Assembly (NCBI GenBank): GCA_964016885.1 | Contig: OZ024744.1 | Location: forward strand, 28,220,108-28,284,107 | Length of the DNA: 64,000 bases | Direction: 5' to 3' | Source of the DNA: Eledone cirrhosa | Lineage: Eukaryota > Mollusca > Cephalopoda > Octopoda > Eledonidae | In this document: in pieces, positions 37,601-51,336 of the stretch | Numbering within the stretch: the first letter of the stretch is position 1 | Layout: each line of letters begins with the position of its first letter | The notes under the pieces: generated by a model | The model's input: only the letters and a program-made list of their open reading frames with translations | Told to the model about the DNA's origin: nothing | Database searches by the model: none | Translations under genes and position numbers: made by a program

Positions 37601-40364
37601 TATTGTCTTTGTTGTTGTTGTTCTCGCTGTTATCACTGTTATTGTCATTGTTGTTGTTGTCGCTGTTATAACTGTTATTGTCACTGTTATTGTTCTTGTC
37701 GCTGTTACCACTGTTATTGTCTTTGTTGTTGTTGTGGTCGCTGTTATCACTGTCATTGTCACTGTTGTTGTTGTTGTCGCTGTTATCACTGTTATTGCCA
37801 CTGTTGTTGTTGTCGCTGTTATCACTGTTATTGTCACTGTTGTTGTTGTTGTCGCTGTTATCACTGTTATTGTCACTGTTATCACTCTTATTGCCACTGT
37901 TGCTGTCGCTGTTATCACTGTTATTGTCACTGTTGTTGTTGTTGTCGCTGTTATCACTGTTATTGTCATTGTTGTTGTTGTCGCGGTTATCACTGTTATT
38001 GTCATTGTTGTTGTTGTTGTTGTTCTCGCTGTTATCACTGTTAATGTCACTGTTGTTGTCGCTGTTATAACTGTTATTGTCACTGTTGTTGTTGTTGTCG
38101 CTGTTATCACTGTTATTGTCACTGTTGTTGTCGCTGTTATCACTGTTATTGTCACTGTTACAACTGTCATTGTTGTTGTTGTTATTGTCGCTGTTATCAC
38201 TGTTATTGTCATTGTTGTTATTGTTGTTGTCGCTGTTATAACTGTTATTGTCACTGTTGTTTTTGTTGTTGCCGCTGTTATCACTGTTATTGTCACTGTT
38301 GTTGTTGTCTCTGTTATCACTGTTATTGTCACTGTTGTTGTTGTTCTCGCTGTTATCACTGTTATTGTCATTGTTGTTGTCGCTGTTATCACTGTTATTG
38401 TCACTGTTGCAGTTGTTGTCGCTGTTATCTGTTATTGTGATTGTTGTTGTTGTCGCTGTTATAACTGTTATTGTTATTGTTGTTGTTGTTGTTCTCGCAG
38501 TTATCACTGTTATTGTCACTGTTGTTTTTGTTGCTGTCGGTGTTATAACTGTTATTAGTTAATGTTGTTGTTGTTCTCGCTGTTATAACTGTTATTGTCA
38601 TTGTTGTTGTTGTCGCTGTTATCACTGTTATTGTCATTGTTGTTGTTGTCGCTATTATCACTGTTATTGTCACTGTTGTTGTTGTCGCTGTTATCACTGT
38701 TATTGTCACAGTTGTTGTCGCTGTTATCACTGTTATTGTCATTGTTGTTGTTGTTGTTGTCGCTGTTATCACTGTTATTGTCATTGTTGTTGTCGCTATT
38801 ATCGCTGTTATTGTCACTGTTGTTGTTGGTCTCGCTGGTATAACTGTTATTGTCACTGTTGTTGTTGCTGTTATAACTGTTATTACACTGTTGTTGTTCT
38901 TGTCGCTGTTATAACTGTTATTGTCATTGTTGTTGTTGTCGCTGTTATCAATGTTATTGTCATTGTTGTTGTTGTTGTTCTCACTGTTATCACTGTTATT
39001 GTCACTGTTGTTGTTGTTGTTCTCGCTGTTATCACTCTTATTGTCACTATTGTTGTTGTTGTCGCCGTTATAACTGTTATTGTCACTGTTGTTGTTGTCG
39101 CTGTTTTAACTGTTATTGTCATTGTTGTTGTAGTCGCAGTTATATATGTAATTGACACTGTTGTTGTTGTTCTCGCTGTTATCACTGTTATTATCACTGT
39201 TGTTGTTGTCGCTGTTATCACTGTTGTTGTTGTCGTTGTCGCTGTTATCACTGTCATTGTCACTGTTGTTGTCGCTGTTATCACTGTTATCGTCATCGTT
39301 GTTGTTGTTCTCGCTGTTATCACTGTTATTGTCACTGTTGTCGCTGTTATCACTGTTATTGTCACTGTTGTTGGTGTCGCTGTTATCACTGTTATTGTCA
39401 CTGTTGTTCTTGTCGCTGTTATAACTCTTATTGTCATTGTTGTTGTTGTTGTTGTCGCTGTTATCACTGTTATTGTCACTGATGTTGTTGTTCTCGCTGT
39501 TATCACTGTTATTGTCACTGTTGTTGTTGTTGTTGTTGTTCTCGCTGTTATCACTGTTATTGTCATTGCTGTTGTTGTTGTCGCTGTTATCACTGTTATT
39601 GTCACTATTGTTGTTGTTCTCGCTGTTATTGTCATTGTTGTTGTTGTTGTTGTTGTTGTTGTCGCTGTTATCACTGTTATTGTCACTGTTGTTGTTGTAC
39701 TCGCTGTTATCACTGTTATTGTCATTGTTGTTGTTGTTGTCGCTGTTATCACTGTTATTGTCACTGTTGTTCTCGCTGTTATAACTGTTATTGTGACTGT
39801 TGTTGTTGTTATTGTTGTCGCTGTTATAACTGTTATTGTCACTGTTGTTGCTGTCGCTGTTATAACTCTTATTGTCACTGTTGTTGTTGTTGTTGTTGTC
39901 GTTGTTATCACTGTTATTGTCATTATTGTTGTTCTCGCTGTTATCACTGTTATTGTCACTGTTGTTGTTGTCGTGTTATAACTTTTATTGTCACTATTTT
40001 TGTTGGCGCTGTTATCACTGTTATTGTCATTGTTGTTGTTGTCGCTGTTATCACTGTTATTGTCCCTGATGTTGTCGCTGTTATAACTGTTATTGTCAAT
40101 ATTGTCAATATTGTTGTTCTCGCTGCTATCCCTGTTATTGTTACAGTTGTTGTTGTTGTTCTCGCTGTTATCACAGTTATTGTCACTGTTGTTCTGTTGT
40201 TCTCGCTGTTATCACTGTTATTGTCACTGTTGTTGTTGTTGTCGTAGCTGTTATATCTGTTATTGTCACTGTTATTGTTGTTGCTGTCGCTGTTATCACT
40301 GTTATTGTCATTGTTGTTGTTGTTGTACTCGCTGTTATCACTGTTATTGTCACTGTTGTTGTCG

Positions 40365-40442
40365 ATGTTATCACTGTTATTTTCATTGTTGTTTTTGTTG
40401 TCACTGTTATAACTGTTATTGTCATTGTTGTTGTTGTTGTCG
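40365..40442. repeat. 78-bp segment present in copy B, absent from copy A
   Basis: Copy B has a GTCGATG monomer, a TTATTTTCATTG step and a TTTTTGTTGTCACTG step that copy A lacks between 21757 and 21758. A close relative of this order occurs at 43970-44030, outside both copies. That makes loss from copy A, or from its source allele, at least as likely as gain in B. A further single GTT is extra in B near 40550. Confidence 0.75.
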
Positions 40443-41831
40443 CTGTTATCACTGTTATTGTCATTGTTATTGTTGTTGTCGCTGTTATCACTGTTATTGT
40501 CACTGTTGTTGTTGTTGTCCCTGTTATCACTGTTATTGTCACTGTTGTTGTTGTTGTTGTTGTCACTGTTATTTATAAATGTTATTGTCACTGTTGTTGT
40601 TGTCGCTGTTATAACTGTTATTGTCACTGTTGTTGTTGTCACTGTTATTTATAAATGTTATTGTCACTGTTGTTGTTGTCGCTGTTATGACTCTTATTGT
40701 CACTGTTGTTGTTGTCGCTGTTATTACTGTTATTGTCACTGTTTTTGTTGTTGTCGCTGTTATCACTGTTATTGTCACTGCTGATGTTGTTGTCTCTGTT
40801 ATCACTGTTATTGTCATTGTTGTTATTGTTGTTGTCGCTGTCATAACTGTTATTGTCACTGTTGTTGTTGTCGCTGTTATCACTGTTATTGTCACTGTTG
40901 TTGTCGCCGTTATCACTGTTATTGTCATTGTTGTTGTTGTCGCTGTTATAACTGTTATTGTCATTGTTGTTGTTGTTGTTGTTGTCGCTGTTATGACTGT
41001 TATTGTCATTGTTGTTGTCGCTGTTATCACTGTTATTTTCACTGTTGTTGTTGTTGTTGTCGTTGTTATAACTGTTATTGTCATAGTTGTTGTTGTCGCT
41101 GTTATAACTGTTATTGTCACTGTTGTTGTTGTTGTCGCTGTTATTGTCACTGTTGTTGTTTTGTTGTTGTTGTTGTCGCTGTTATCACTGTTATTGTTCT
41201 CTTCTTGTTGTTGTTGTCGCTGTTATAACTGTTATTGCCATTGTTGTTTTTGTTGTTGTTGTCTCTGTTATCACTGTTATTGTCACTGTTGTTGTTGTCG
41301 CTGTTATAACTGTTATTGTTATTGGTGTTGTTGTCGCTGTTATGACTGTTATTTTCATAATTGTTGTTGTCGTTGTTATCACTGTTAATGTCATTGTTGT
41401 TGTTGTTTTTGTCGCTGTTATTACTGTTATTGTCACTGTGGTTGTTGTTGTTCTCGCTGTTATGACAGTTATTGTCACTGTTGTTGTTGTCGCTGTTATA
41501 ACTATTATTGTCACTGTTGTTGTTGTTGTCGATGTTATTGTCACTGTTATTGCCATTGTTGTTGTTGTTGTTGTCTCTATTATCACTGTTATTGTTACTG
41601 TTGTTGTTGTCGCTGTTATAACTGATATTGTTATTGGTGTTTTTGTTGTCGCTGTAATAACTGTTATTGTCATTATTGTTGTTGTCGCTGTTATCACTGT
41701 TATTGTCACTGTTGTTGTTTTGTTGTTGTTGTTGTCGTCGTTGTCATCACTGTTATTGTCACTTTTGTTGTTGTTGTTGTCGTTGTAATCATGCTTATTG
41801 TCACTGTTGTTGTTGTCGTTGTTGTCGTTGT

Positions 41832-44800
41832 CATCACTGTTATTGTCGCTGTTGTTGTTGTTGTCGCTGTTATTTTCACTGTTGATGTTTTGTTGTTGTT
41901 GTTGTCGTCGTTGTCATCACTGTTATTGTCGCTGTTGTTGTCGTTGTTGTCGTTGTTATCATGGTTATTGTCACTGTTGTTGTTGTTGTTATCACTGTTA
42001 TAGTCACTGTTGTTGTTGTCGCTGTTATCACTGTTATTGTCACTGTTGTTGTTGTTCTCGCTGTTATCACTGTTATTGTCACTGTTGTTGTGTTGTTGCG
42101 GCTGTTATAACTGTTATTGTCAAAGTTGTTGTTGTCGCTGTTATAACTGTTATTGTCACTGTTGTTATTGTTGTCATTGTTATCACTGTTATTGTCACTA
42201 TTGTTGTTGTCGCTGTTATCACAGTTATTGTCACTGTTGTTGTTGTTCTCGCTGTTATCACTGTTATTGTCACTGTTGTTGTGTTGTTGTCGCTGTTATA
42301 ACTGTTATTGTCAAAGTTGTTGTTGTCGCTGTTATAACTGTTATTGTCACTGTTATTGTTGTTGTCGCTGTTACCACTGTTATTGTCCTTGTTGTTGTTG
42401 TTCTCGCTGTTATCACTGTTATTGTCATTGTTGTTGTTGTCGCTGTTATCACTTATATTGTCATTGTTGTTGTTGTTGTCGCTGTTATAACTGTTATTGT
42501 CACTGATTTTGTTGTTGTCGCTGTTATAACTGTTATTGTCAAAGTTGTTGTTGTTGTCTCTGTTATCACTGTTATTGTCACTGTTGTTGTTATTGTCGCT
42601 GTTATCACTGTTATTGTCACTGGTGTTGTTGTTGTCGCTGTTATTGTCACTCTTATTGTTTTGTTGTTGTTGTCGTTGTTATCATGCTTATTGTCACTGT
42701 TGTTGTTGTTGTGGTTGTTGTTGTTGTTATCATTGTTATTGTCACTGTTGTCTTTGTTGTTGTCGTTGTCATGACTGTTATTGTCGCTGTTGTTGTTGTT
42801 GTTGTTCACGCTGTTATTGTCACTGTTGTTGTTTTGTTGTTGTTGTCGTCGTTGTTATCACTGTTATCGTCGCTGTTGTTGTCGTTGTTGTCCTTGTTAT
42901 CATGGTTATTGTCACTGTTGTTGTCGCTGTTATCACTGTTATTGTCACTGTTGTTGTTCTCGCTGTTATAACTGTTATTGTCACTGTTGTTGTTGTTGTT
43001 GTCATTGTTATCACTGTTATTGTCACTATTGTTGTTGTCACTGTTATTGTTCTTGTCGCTGTTACCACAGTTATTTTCATTGTTGTTGTTGTTGTTCTCT
43101 CTGTTATCACTGTTATTGTCACTGTTGTTGTGGTTCTCGCTGTTATAACTGTTATTGTGACTGTTGTTGTTGTTGTCGCTGTTATAACTGTTATTGTCAT
43201 TGTTATTGTCGCTGTTATCACTGTTATTGACACTGTTGTTGTTGTTGGTCTCGCTGTTATCACTGTTATTGTCACTGTTGCTGTTGTTGTCGCTGTAATA
43301 ACTGTTATTGTCACTGTTGTTGTTGCTGTTGTCGCTGTCATAACTCTTATTGTCACTGTTGTTGTTGTTGTTGTTGTTGTCGTTGTTATCACTGTTATTG
43401 TCATTATTGTTGTTCTCGCTGTTATCACTGGTATTGACACTGTTGTTGTTGTTGTCGCTGTTATAACTGTTATTGTCTCTGTTGATGTTGTTGTTGTCGC
43501 TGTTATAACTGTTATTGTCACTGTTGCTGTTGTCGTTGTTATAAATCTTATTGTCACTGTTTTTGTTGTTGTTGTCGTTGTTATCACTGTTATTGTCATT
43601 ATTGTTGTTGGCGCTGTTATCACTGTTATTGTCATTGTTGTTGTTGTTTTCGCTGTTATCACTGTTATTGTCATTGTTGTTGTTGTTGTCGCTGTTATCA
43701 CTGTTATTGTCATTGTTGTTGTTGTTGTCGCTGTTATCACTGTTATTGTCATTGTTGTTGTTGTTGTCGCTGTTATCACTGTTATTGTCATTGTTGTTGT
43801 TGTTGTCGCTGTTATCACAGTTATTGTCACTGTTGTTGTGTTGTTCTCGCTGTTATATCTGTTATTGTCACTGTTGTTGTTGTTGTTGCTGTCGCTGTTA
43901 TCACTGTTATTGTCATTGTTGTTGTTGTTGTTGTACTCGCTGTTATCACTGTTATTGTCACTGTTGTTGTCGATGTTATCACTGTTATTTTCATTGTTGT
44001 TTTTGTTGTCACTGTTATCACTGTTATTGTCATTGTTGTTGTTGTTGTCGCTGTTATCACTGTTATTGTCACTGTTGTTGTTGTTGTCCCTGTTATCACT
44101 GTTATTGTCACTGTTGTTGTTGTCACTGTTATTTCTAAATGTTATTTTCACTGTTGTTGTTGTCGCTGTTATAACTGTTATTGTCACTGTTGTTGTTGTC
44201 GCTGTTATAACTGTTAATGTCACTGTTTTTGTTGTTGTCGCTGTTATAACTGTTATTGTCACTGTTGTTGTTGTGTTGTCGTTGTTATCACTGTTATTGT
44301 CACTGTTGTTGTTGTTGTCTCTGTTATCACTGTTATTGTCATTGTTGTTATTGTTGTTGTCGCTGTTATAACTGTTATTGTCACTGTTGTCGTTGTCCCT
44401 GTTATAACTGTTATTGTCACTGTTGTTGTTGTCGCTGTTATCACTGTTATTGTCACTGTTGTTGTCGCTGTTATAACTGTTATTGTCATTGTTGTTGTTG
44501 TTGTTGTCGCTGTTATAACTGTTATTGTCATTGTTGTTGTCGCTGTTATCAATGTTATTATCACTGTTGTTGTTGTTATCGCTGTTATCACTGTTATTTT
44601 CACTGTTGTTGTTGTCACTGTTATAAATGTTATTGTCACTGTTGTTGTTGTTGTCGCTGTTATAACTGTTATTGTCACTGTCGTTTTTGTTGTCGCTCTT
44701 ATCACTGTTATTGTCACTGTTGTTGTTGTTGTTGTCGCTGTTATAACTGTTATTGTCATTGTTGTTGTTGTCGCTGTTATAACTGTTATTGTCACTGTTG

Positions 44801-46429
44801 TTGTTGTTGTTGTCGCTGTTATTGTCACTGTTGATGTTTTGTTGTTGTTGTTGTTGTCGCTGTTATCACTGTTATTGTTCTGTTGTTGTTGTCGCAGTTA
44901 TAACTGTTATTGCCATTGTTGTTGTTGTTGTTGTCTCTGTTGTCACTGTTATTGTCACTGTTGTTGTTGTTGCTGTTATAACTGTTATTGTTATTGGTGT
45001 TTTTGTCGCTGTTATGACTGTTATTGTCATTATTGTTGTTGTCGTTGTTATCACTGTTAATGTCATTGTTGTTGTTGTTGTTTTTGTCGCTGTTATTACT
45101 GTTATTGTCACCGTGGTTGTTGTTGTTCTCGCTGTTATGACAGTTATTGTCACTGTTGTTGTTGTTGTTGTCGATGTTATTGTCAATGTTGTTGTTTTGT
45201 TGTTGTTGTTGTCGTCGCTGTTATAACTGTTATTGCCATTGTTGTTGTTGTTGTTGTCTCTGTTATCACTGTTATTGTTACTGTTCTTGTTGTCGCTGTT
45301 ATAACTGATATTGTTATTGGTGTTGTTGTCGCTGTAATTACTGTTATTGTCATTCTTGTTGTTGTCGCTGTTATCACTGTTATTTTCATTGTTGTTGTTG
45401 TTTTTGTCGCTGATATCACTGTTATTGTAACTGTTGTTGTTGTTGTCACTGTTATAAATGTTATTGTCACTGTTGTTTTTGTTGTCGCTGTTATCACTGT
45501 TATTGTCACTGTTGTTGTTGTCGCTCTTATAACTGTTATTGTCACTGTTTATGTTGTCGCTGTTATAACTGTTATTGTCACTGTTGTTGTTGTCCCTGTT
45601 ATAACTGTTATTGTCACTGTTGTTGTTGTCGTCGCTGTTATCACTGTCATTGTCACTGTTGTTGTCGCTGTTATCACTGTTATTGTCATTGTTGTTGTTG
45701 TCGCTGTTATAACTGTTACTGTCATTGTTGTTGTTGTTGTCGCTGTTATCACTGTTATTTTCATTGTTGTTGTTGTTGTCGCTGTTATCACTGTTATTGT
45801 CACTGTTTTGTTGTTGTTGTTGTCGCTGTTATCACTGTTATTGTCACTTTTGTTGTTGTTGTCACTGTTATAAATGTTATTGTCACTGTTGTTGTTGTTG
45901 TCGCTGTTATCACTGTTATTGTCACTGTTGTTGTTGTTGTCGCTGTCATAACTGTTCTTTTCACTGTTGTTGTTGTGGCTGTTATAACTGTTATTGTCAC
46001 TGTTGTTGTTGTTGCTGTTATCACTGTTATTGTCACAGTTGTTGTTGTCGCTGTTATCACTGTTATTGTCATTGTTGTTGTTGTCGCTGTTATAACTGTT
46101 ATTGTCATTGTTGTTGTTGTTGTCGCTGTTATCACTGTTATTGTCATTGTTGTTGTTGTCGCTATTATCACTGTTATAGCCACTGTTGTTGTTATTGTCG
46201 CTGTTATCACTGTTATTGTCGCAGTTGTTGTCGCTGTTATCACTGATATTGTCATTGTTGTTGTTGTTGTTGTCGCTGTTATCACTGTTATTGTCATTGT
46301 TGTTGTTGTTGCTGTCGGTGTTATAACTGTTATTAGTTATTGTTGTTGTTGTTGTTCTCGCTGTTATAAATATTATTGTCATTGTTGTTGTTGTTGTTGT
46401 CGCTGTTATAACTGTTAATGTCACTGTTG
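41832..46429. repeat. Mixed segment downstream of the duplication
   Basis: This segment is still entirely monomeric repeat, but no single long block of copies A or B continues through it. It contains two related steps with TGTTGTGTTGTTG followed by a GTCAAAGTTG monomer, near 42088 and 42272. It also has a stretch at 43.2-44.1 kb related to the end of block D, and several TTATAAATG monomers at 44.6-45.9 kb. A CTGTTCTTTTCACTG monomer near 45955 recurs in the distal region near 48527 and 55540. No gene is visible. Confidence 0.7.
43652..43807. repeat. Four identical 39-bp monomers in a row
   Basis: Units starting at 43652, 43691, 43730 and 43769 are identical: GCT GTT ATC ACT, GTT ATT GTC ATT, then four GTT and one GTC. 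Such perfect local homogeneity is rare in this array, where neighbouring monomers usually differ in GTT number or at a variant site. It suggests a very recent local expansion. Confidence 0.85.
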
Positions 46430-48042
46430 TTGTTTTGTTGTTGTTGTCGCTTTTATAACTGTTATTACCATTGTTGTTGTTGTTGTTGTCTCTGTTATCA
46501 CTGTTATTGCCACTGTTGTTGTTGTCGCTGTTATCACTGTTATTGTCACTGGTGTTGTTGTTGTTGCTGTTAGTGTCACTCTTGTTGTTTTGTTGTCGTT
46601 GTCGTCGTTGTCATCACTGTTATTGTCGCTGTTGTTGTTGTTGTCGTTGTTATCATGCTTGTCGTCACTGTTGTTGTTGTTATCACTGTTATTGTCACTG
46701 TTGTCTTTGTTGTTGTCGTTGTCATGATTGTTATTGTCGCTGTTGTTGTTGTTGTTGTCGCTGTTATTGTCACTGTTGTTGTTTTGTTGTTGTTGTCGTC
46801 GTTGTCATCACTGTTATCGTCGCTGTTGTCCTTGTTATCATGGTTATTGTCACTGTTGTTGTCGCTGTTATCACTGTTATTGTCACTGTTGTTGTCGCTG
46901 TTATAACTGTTATTGTCACTGTTGTTGTTGTTGTTGTCATTGTTATCACTGTTATTGTCACTATTGTTGTTGTCGCTGTTATCACTGTTATTGTCACTGT
47001 TGTTGTTGTTCTCGCTGTTATCACTGTTATTGTCACTGTTGTTGTGTTGTTGTCGCTGTTATAACTGTTATTGTCAAAGTTGTTGTTGTCGCTGTTATAA
47101 CTGTTATTGTCACTGTTATTGTGTTGTCGCTGTTACCACTGTTATTGTCTTTGTTGTTGTTGTTCTCGCTGTTATCACTGTTATTGTCATTGTTGTTGTT
47201 GTCGCTGTTATCACTTATATTGTCATTGTTGTTGTTGTCGCTGTTATAACTGTTATTGTCACTGTTATTGTTCTTGTCGCTGTTACCACTGTTATTGCCT
47301 TTGTTGTTGTTGTGGTGGCTGTTATCACTGTTATTGTCACTGTTGTTGTTGTTGTCGCTGTTATCACTGTTATTGCCACTGTTGTTGTTGTTGTCGCTGT
47401 TATCACTGTTATTGCCACTGTTGTTGTTGTTGTCGCTGTTACCACTGTTATTGCCACTGTTGTTGTTGTTGTCGCTGTTATCACTGTTATTGTCACTGTT
47501 GTTGTTGTCGCTGTTATCACTGTTATTGTCACTGTTGTTTTTGTTGTCGTCGCTGTTATCACTGTTATTGTCACTGTTGCTGTTGTTGTCGCTGTTATCA
47601 CTGTTATTGACATTGTTGTTGTTATTATCGCTGTTATCACTGTTATTGTCATTGTTGTTGTTGTTGTTCTCGCTGTTATCACTGTTATTGTCACTGTTGT
47701 TGTCGCTGTTATAACTGTTATTGTCACAGTTGCTGTTGTCGGTGTTATAACTGTTATTAGTTACTGTTGTTGTTGTTTTTGTTGTTCTTGCTGTTATAAC
47801 TATTATTGTCATTGTTGTTGTTGTTGCTGTCGGTGTTATTACTGTTATTGCCATTGTTGTTGTTGTTGTTGTTGTCTCTGTTATCACTGTTATTGTCACT
47901 GTTGTTGTTGTCGCTGTTATTGTCACTGTTGTTGTTGTTGTTGTTGTCGCTGTAATCACTGTTATTGTTCTGTTGTTGTTGTCGCTGTTATAACTGTTAA
48001 TGTCACTGTTGTTGTTGTTCTCGCTGTTATCACTGTTATTGT

Positions 48043-48075
<33 letters not shown>

Positions 48076-49689
48076 CGCTGTTATCATTGTTATTGTCATT
48101 GTTGTTGTCGCTGTTATCACTGTTATTGTCACTGTTGTTGTCGCTGTTACAACTGTCATTGTTGTTGCTGTTATTGTCGCTGTTATCACAGTTATTGTCA
48201 TTGTTGTTGTTATTGTCGCTGTTATCACTGTTATTGTCACTGTTGTTGTCGCTGTTATCACTGTTATTGTCACTGTTGTTTTTGTTGTCACTGTTATAAA
48301 TGTTATTGTCACTGTTGTTTTTGTTGTCGCTGTTATCACTGTTATTGTCACTGTTGTTGTCGCTGTTATAACTGTTATTGTCACTGTTTATGTTGTCGCT
48401 GTTATAACTGTTATTGTCACTGTTGTTGTTGTTGTCCCTGTTATAACTGTTATTGTCACTGTTGTTGTTGTTGTTGTCGCTGTTATCGCTGTTATTGTCA
48501 CTGTTGTTGTTGTTGTCGCTGTCATAACTGTTCTTTTCACTGTTGTTGTTGTTGTTATCGCTGTTATAACTGTCATTGTCACTGTTGTTGTGGCTGTTAT
48601 AACTGTTATTGTCACTATTGTTGTTGTTGTCGCTGTTATCACTGTTATTGTCATTGTTGTTGTCGCTGTTATAACTGTTATTCTCATTGTTGTTTTTGTT
48701 GTCGCTGTTATAACTGTTATTGTCACTGTTGTTGTTGTTGCTGTCGGTGTTATAACTGTTATTAGTTACTGTTGTTGTTGTTGTTGTCGCTGTTATCACT
48801 GTTATTGTCATTGTTGATGTTGTTGTTGTCGCTGTTATCACTGTTATTGCTCTGTTGTTGTTGCCGCTGTTATAACAGTTATTACCATTGTTGTTGTTGT
48901 TGTTGTCGCTGTTACAACTGTTATTTTCACTGTTGTTGTCGCTGTTATCACTGTTATTGTCACTGTTGTTGTTGTCGCTGTTATAACTGTTATTGTCACT
49001 GTTGTTGTTGTTGTCGCTGTTATAACTGTTAATATCACTGTGGTTGTTGTTGTTCTCGCTGTTATCACTGTTATTGTCATTGTTGTTGTTGTCGATGTTA
49101 TCACTGTTATTGTCAGTGTTGTTGTTGTTGTTCTCGCTGTTATCACTGTTATTGACTCTGTTGATGTTGTTGTTGTCTCTGTTATCACTGTTATTGTCAC
49201 TGTTGTTGTCGCTGTTATCACTGTCATTGCCACTGTTGTTGTTGTTGTTGTCGCTGTTATAACTGTTAATATCACTGTGGTTGTTGTTGTTCTCGCTGTT
49301 ATCACTGTTATTGTCATTGTTGTTGTTGTTGTCGCTGTTATCACTGTTATTGTCAGTGTTGTTGTTGTTGTTCTCGTGGTTATCACTGTTATTGTCACTG
49401 TTGTTGTTGTTCTCGCTGTTATCACTGTTATTGTCTCTGTTGATGTTGTTGTTGTCGCTGTTATCACTGTTATTGTCACTGTTCTTGTTGTCGCTGTTAT
49501 CACTGTTATTGCCACTGTTGCTGTTGTTGTCGCTGTTATCACTGTTATTGTCACTGTTGTTGTCGCTGTTATCACTGTTATTGTCACTGTTGTTATTGTT
49601 GTTGTTGCTGTTATCATTGTTATTGTCACTGTTGTAGTTGTTGTCGCTGTTATAACTGTTATTGTCACTGTTGTTGTTGTTGCTGTCGC

Positions 49690-50650
49690 TGTTATCACTG
49701 TTATTGTCATCGTTGCTGTTGTACTCGCTGTTATCACTGTTATTGTCACTGTTGTTATTGTTGTTGTTGCTGTTATCATTGTTATTGTCACTGTTGTAGT
49801 TGTTGTGGCTGTTATCACTGTTATTGTCACTGTTGTTGTCACTGTTATCACTGTTATTTTCATTGTTGTTGTTGTTGTTCTCTCTGTTATCACTGTTATT
49901 GTCACTGTTATTGTCATTGTTGTTGTTGTTGTCGCTGTTATCACTGTTATTGTTGCTGTTGTCGCTGTCATAACTCTTATTGTCACTGTTGTTGTTGTCG
50001 TTGTTATCACTGTTATTGTCATTATTGTTGTTCTCGCTGTTATCACTGGTATTGACACTGTTGTTGTTGTTGTCGCTGTTATAACTGTTATTGTCTCTGT
50101 TGATGTTGTTGTTGTCGCTGTTATAACTGTTATTGTCACTATTGTTGTTGTCGCTGTTATAACTCTTATTGTCACTGTTGTTGTTGTTGTCGTCGTTGTT
50201 ATCACTGTTATTGTCATTATTGTTGTTGTCGCTGTTAACACTGTTATTGTCATTGTTGTTGTTGTTGTCGCTGTTATAACTGTTATTGTCACCATTGCTT
50301 TTGTTGTTGTCGCTCTTATCACTCTTATTGTCATTGTTGTTGTTGTTCTCGCTGCTATCCCTGTTATTGTCATTGTTGTTGTTGTTGTACTCGCTGTTAT
50401 CACTGTTATTGTCATTGTTGTTGTTCTTGTTGCTGTTATCACTGTTATTGTCACTGTTTTTGTTGTTGTCGCTATTATCACTGTTATCGTCACTGTTGTG
50501 TTTGTTGTTGTCGCTGTTATCATTGTTATTTTCATTGTTTTTGTTGTTGTTCTCGCATTTATCACTGTTATTGTCAGTGTTGTTGTTGTTGTTCTCGCTG
50601 TTATCACTGTCGTCGTCACTGTTGTTGTTGTTGTCGCTGTTATAACTGTT
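49690..50650. repeat. Dispersed higher-order block D, copy 2
   Basis: This copy has the order found near 2.9-3.85 kb: GGTATTGACACTG near 50046, CGCTGCTATCCCTG near 50351, TTGTACTCGCTG near 50386, TTATCGTCACTG and then CTCGCATTTATC near 50553, and GTCGTCGTC near 50610. Its best match is at 57.2 kb (offset 6,946). It has the extra monomer that copy 1 lacks. Confidence 0.8.
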
Positions 50651-51336
50651 ATTGTGACTGTTGTTGTTGTTGTTGTCGCTGTTATAACTGTTATTGTCAT
50701 TGTTGTTGTTGTCGCTGTTATCACTGTTATTGACACTGTTGTTGCTGTTGTTCTCGCTGTTATCACTGTTATTGTCACTGTTGTTGTTGTTGTTCTCGCT
50801 GTTACCACTGTTATTGACACTGTTGTTGTCGTTGTCGTTGTTATCACTGTTATTGTCGTTATTGTTATTGTCGCTGTTATCACTGTTATTGTCATTGTTG
50901 TTGTTGTTGTCGCTGTTATCACTGTTATTGTCACTGTTGTTGTTGTTGTCGCTTCTATAACTGTTATTGTCACTATTGCTGTTGTTGTTTTCGCTGTTAT
51001 CACTCTTATTGTCATTGTTGTTGTTGTTGCTGTTATCACTGTTATTGTCACTGTTGTTGTTGTCGCTGTTATCACTGTTATTGCCACTGTTGCTGTTGTT
51101 GTCGTTGTTATCACTGTTATTGTCATTGTTGTTTTTGTTGTCGCTGTTATCACTGTTATTGTCACTGTTGTTGTCGCTGTTATAACTGTTATTGTCACTG
51201 TTGTTGTTGTTGTCGGTGTTATAACTGTTATTAGTTAGTTGTTGTTGTTGTTCTTGCTGTTATAACTATTATTGTCATTGTTGTTGTTGTTGCTGTCGGA
51301 GTTATTACTGTTATTGCCATTGTTGTTGTTGTTGTT

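Larger units (their letters stand above)
23130..41831. repeat. Tandem segmental duplication, copy B (about 18.7 kb)
   Basis: This is the head-to-tail second copy of 4328-23143. Its left edge is the A/B junction, where 14 bases (23130-23143) belong to both the end of A and the start of B. Its right edge is 41831, after which the sequence diverges from what follows A. No base difference was noticed from 23130 to 30568. Beyond the patch I noticed eight substitutions: 33599, 36195, 36867, 39674, 40238, 41204, 41556 and 41787. There are also a 42-bp deletion, a 78-bp insertion and one extra GTT. It is all repeat, with no gene. Confidence 0.93.
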
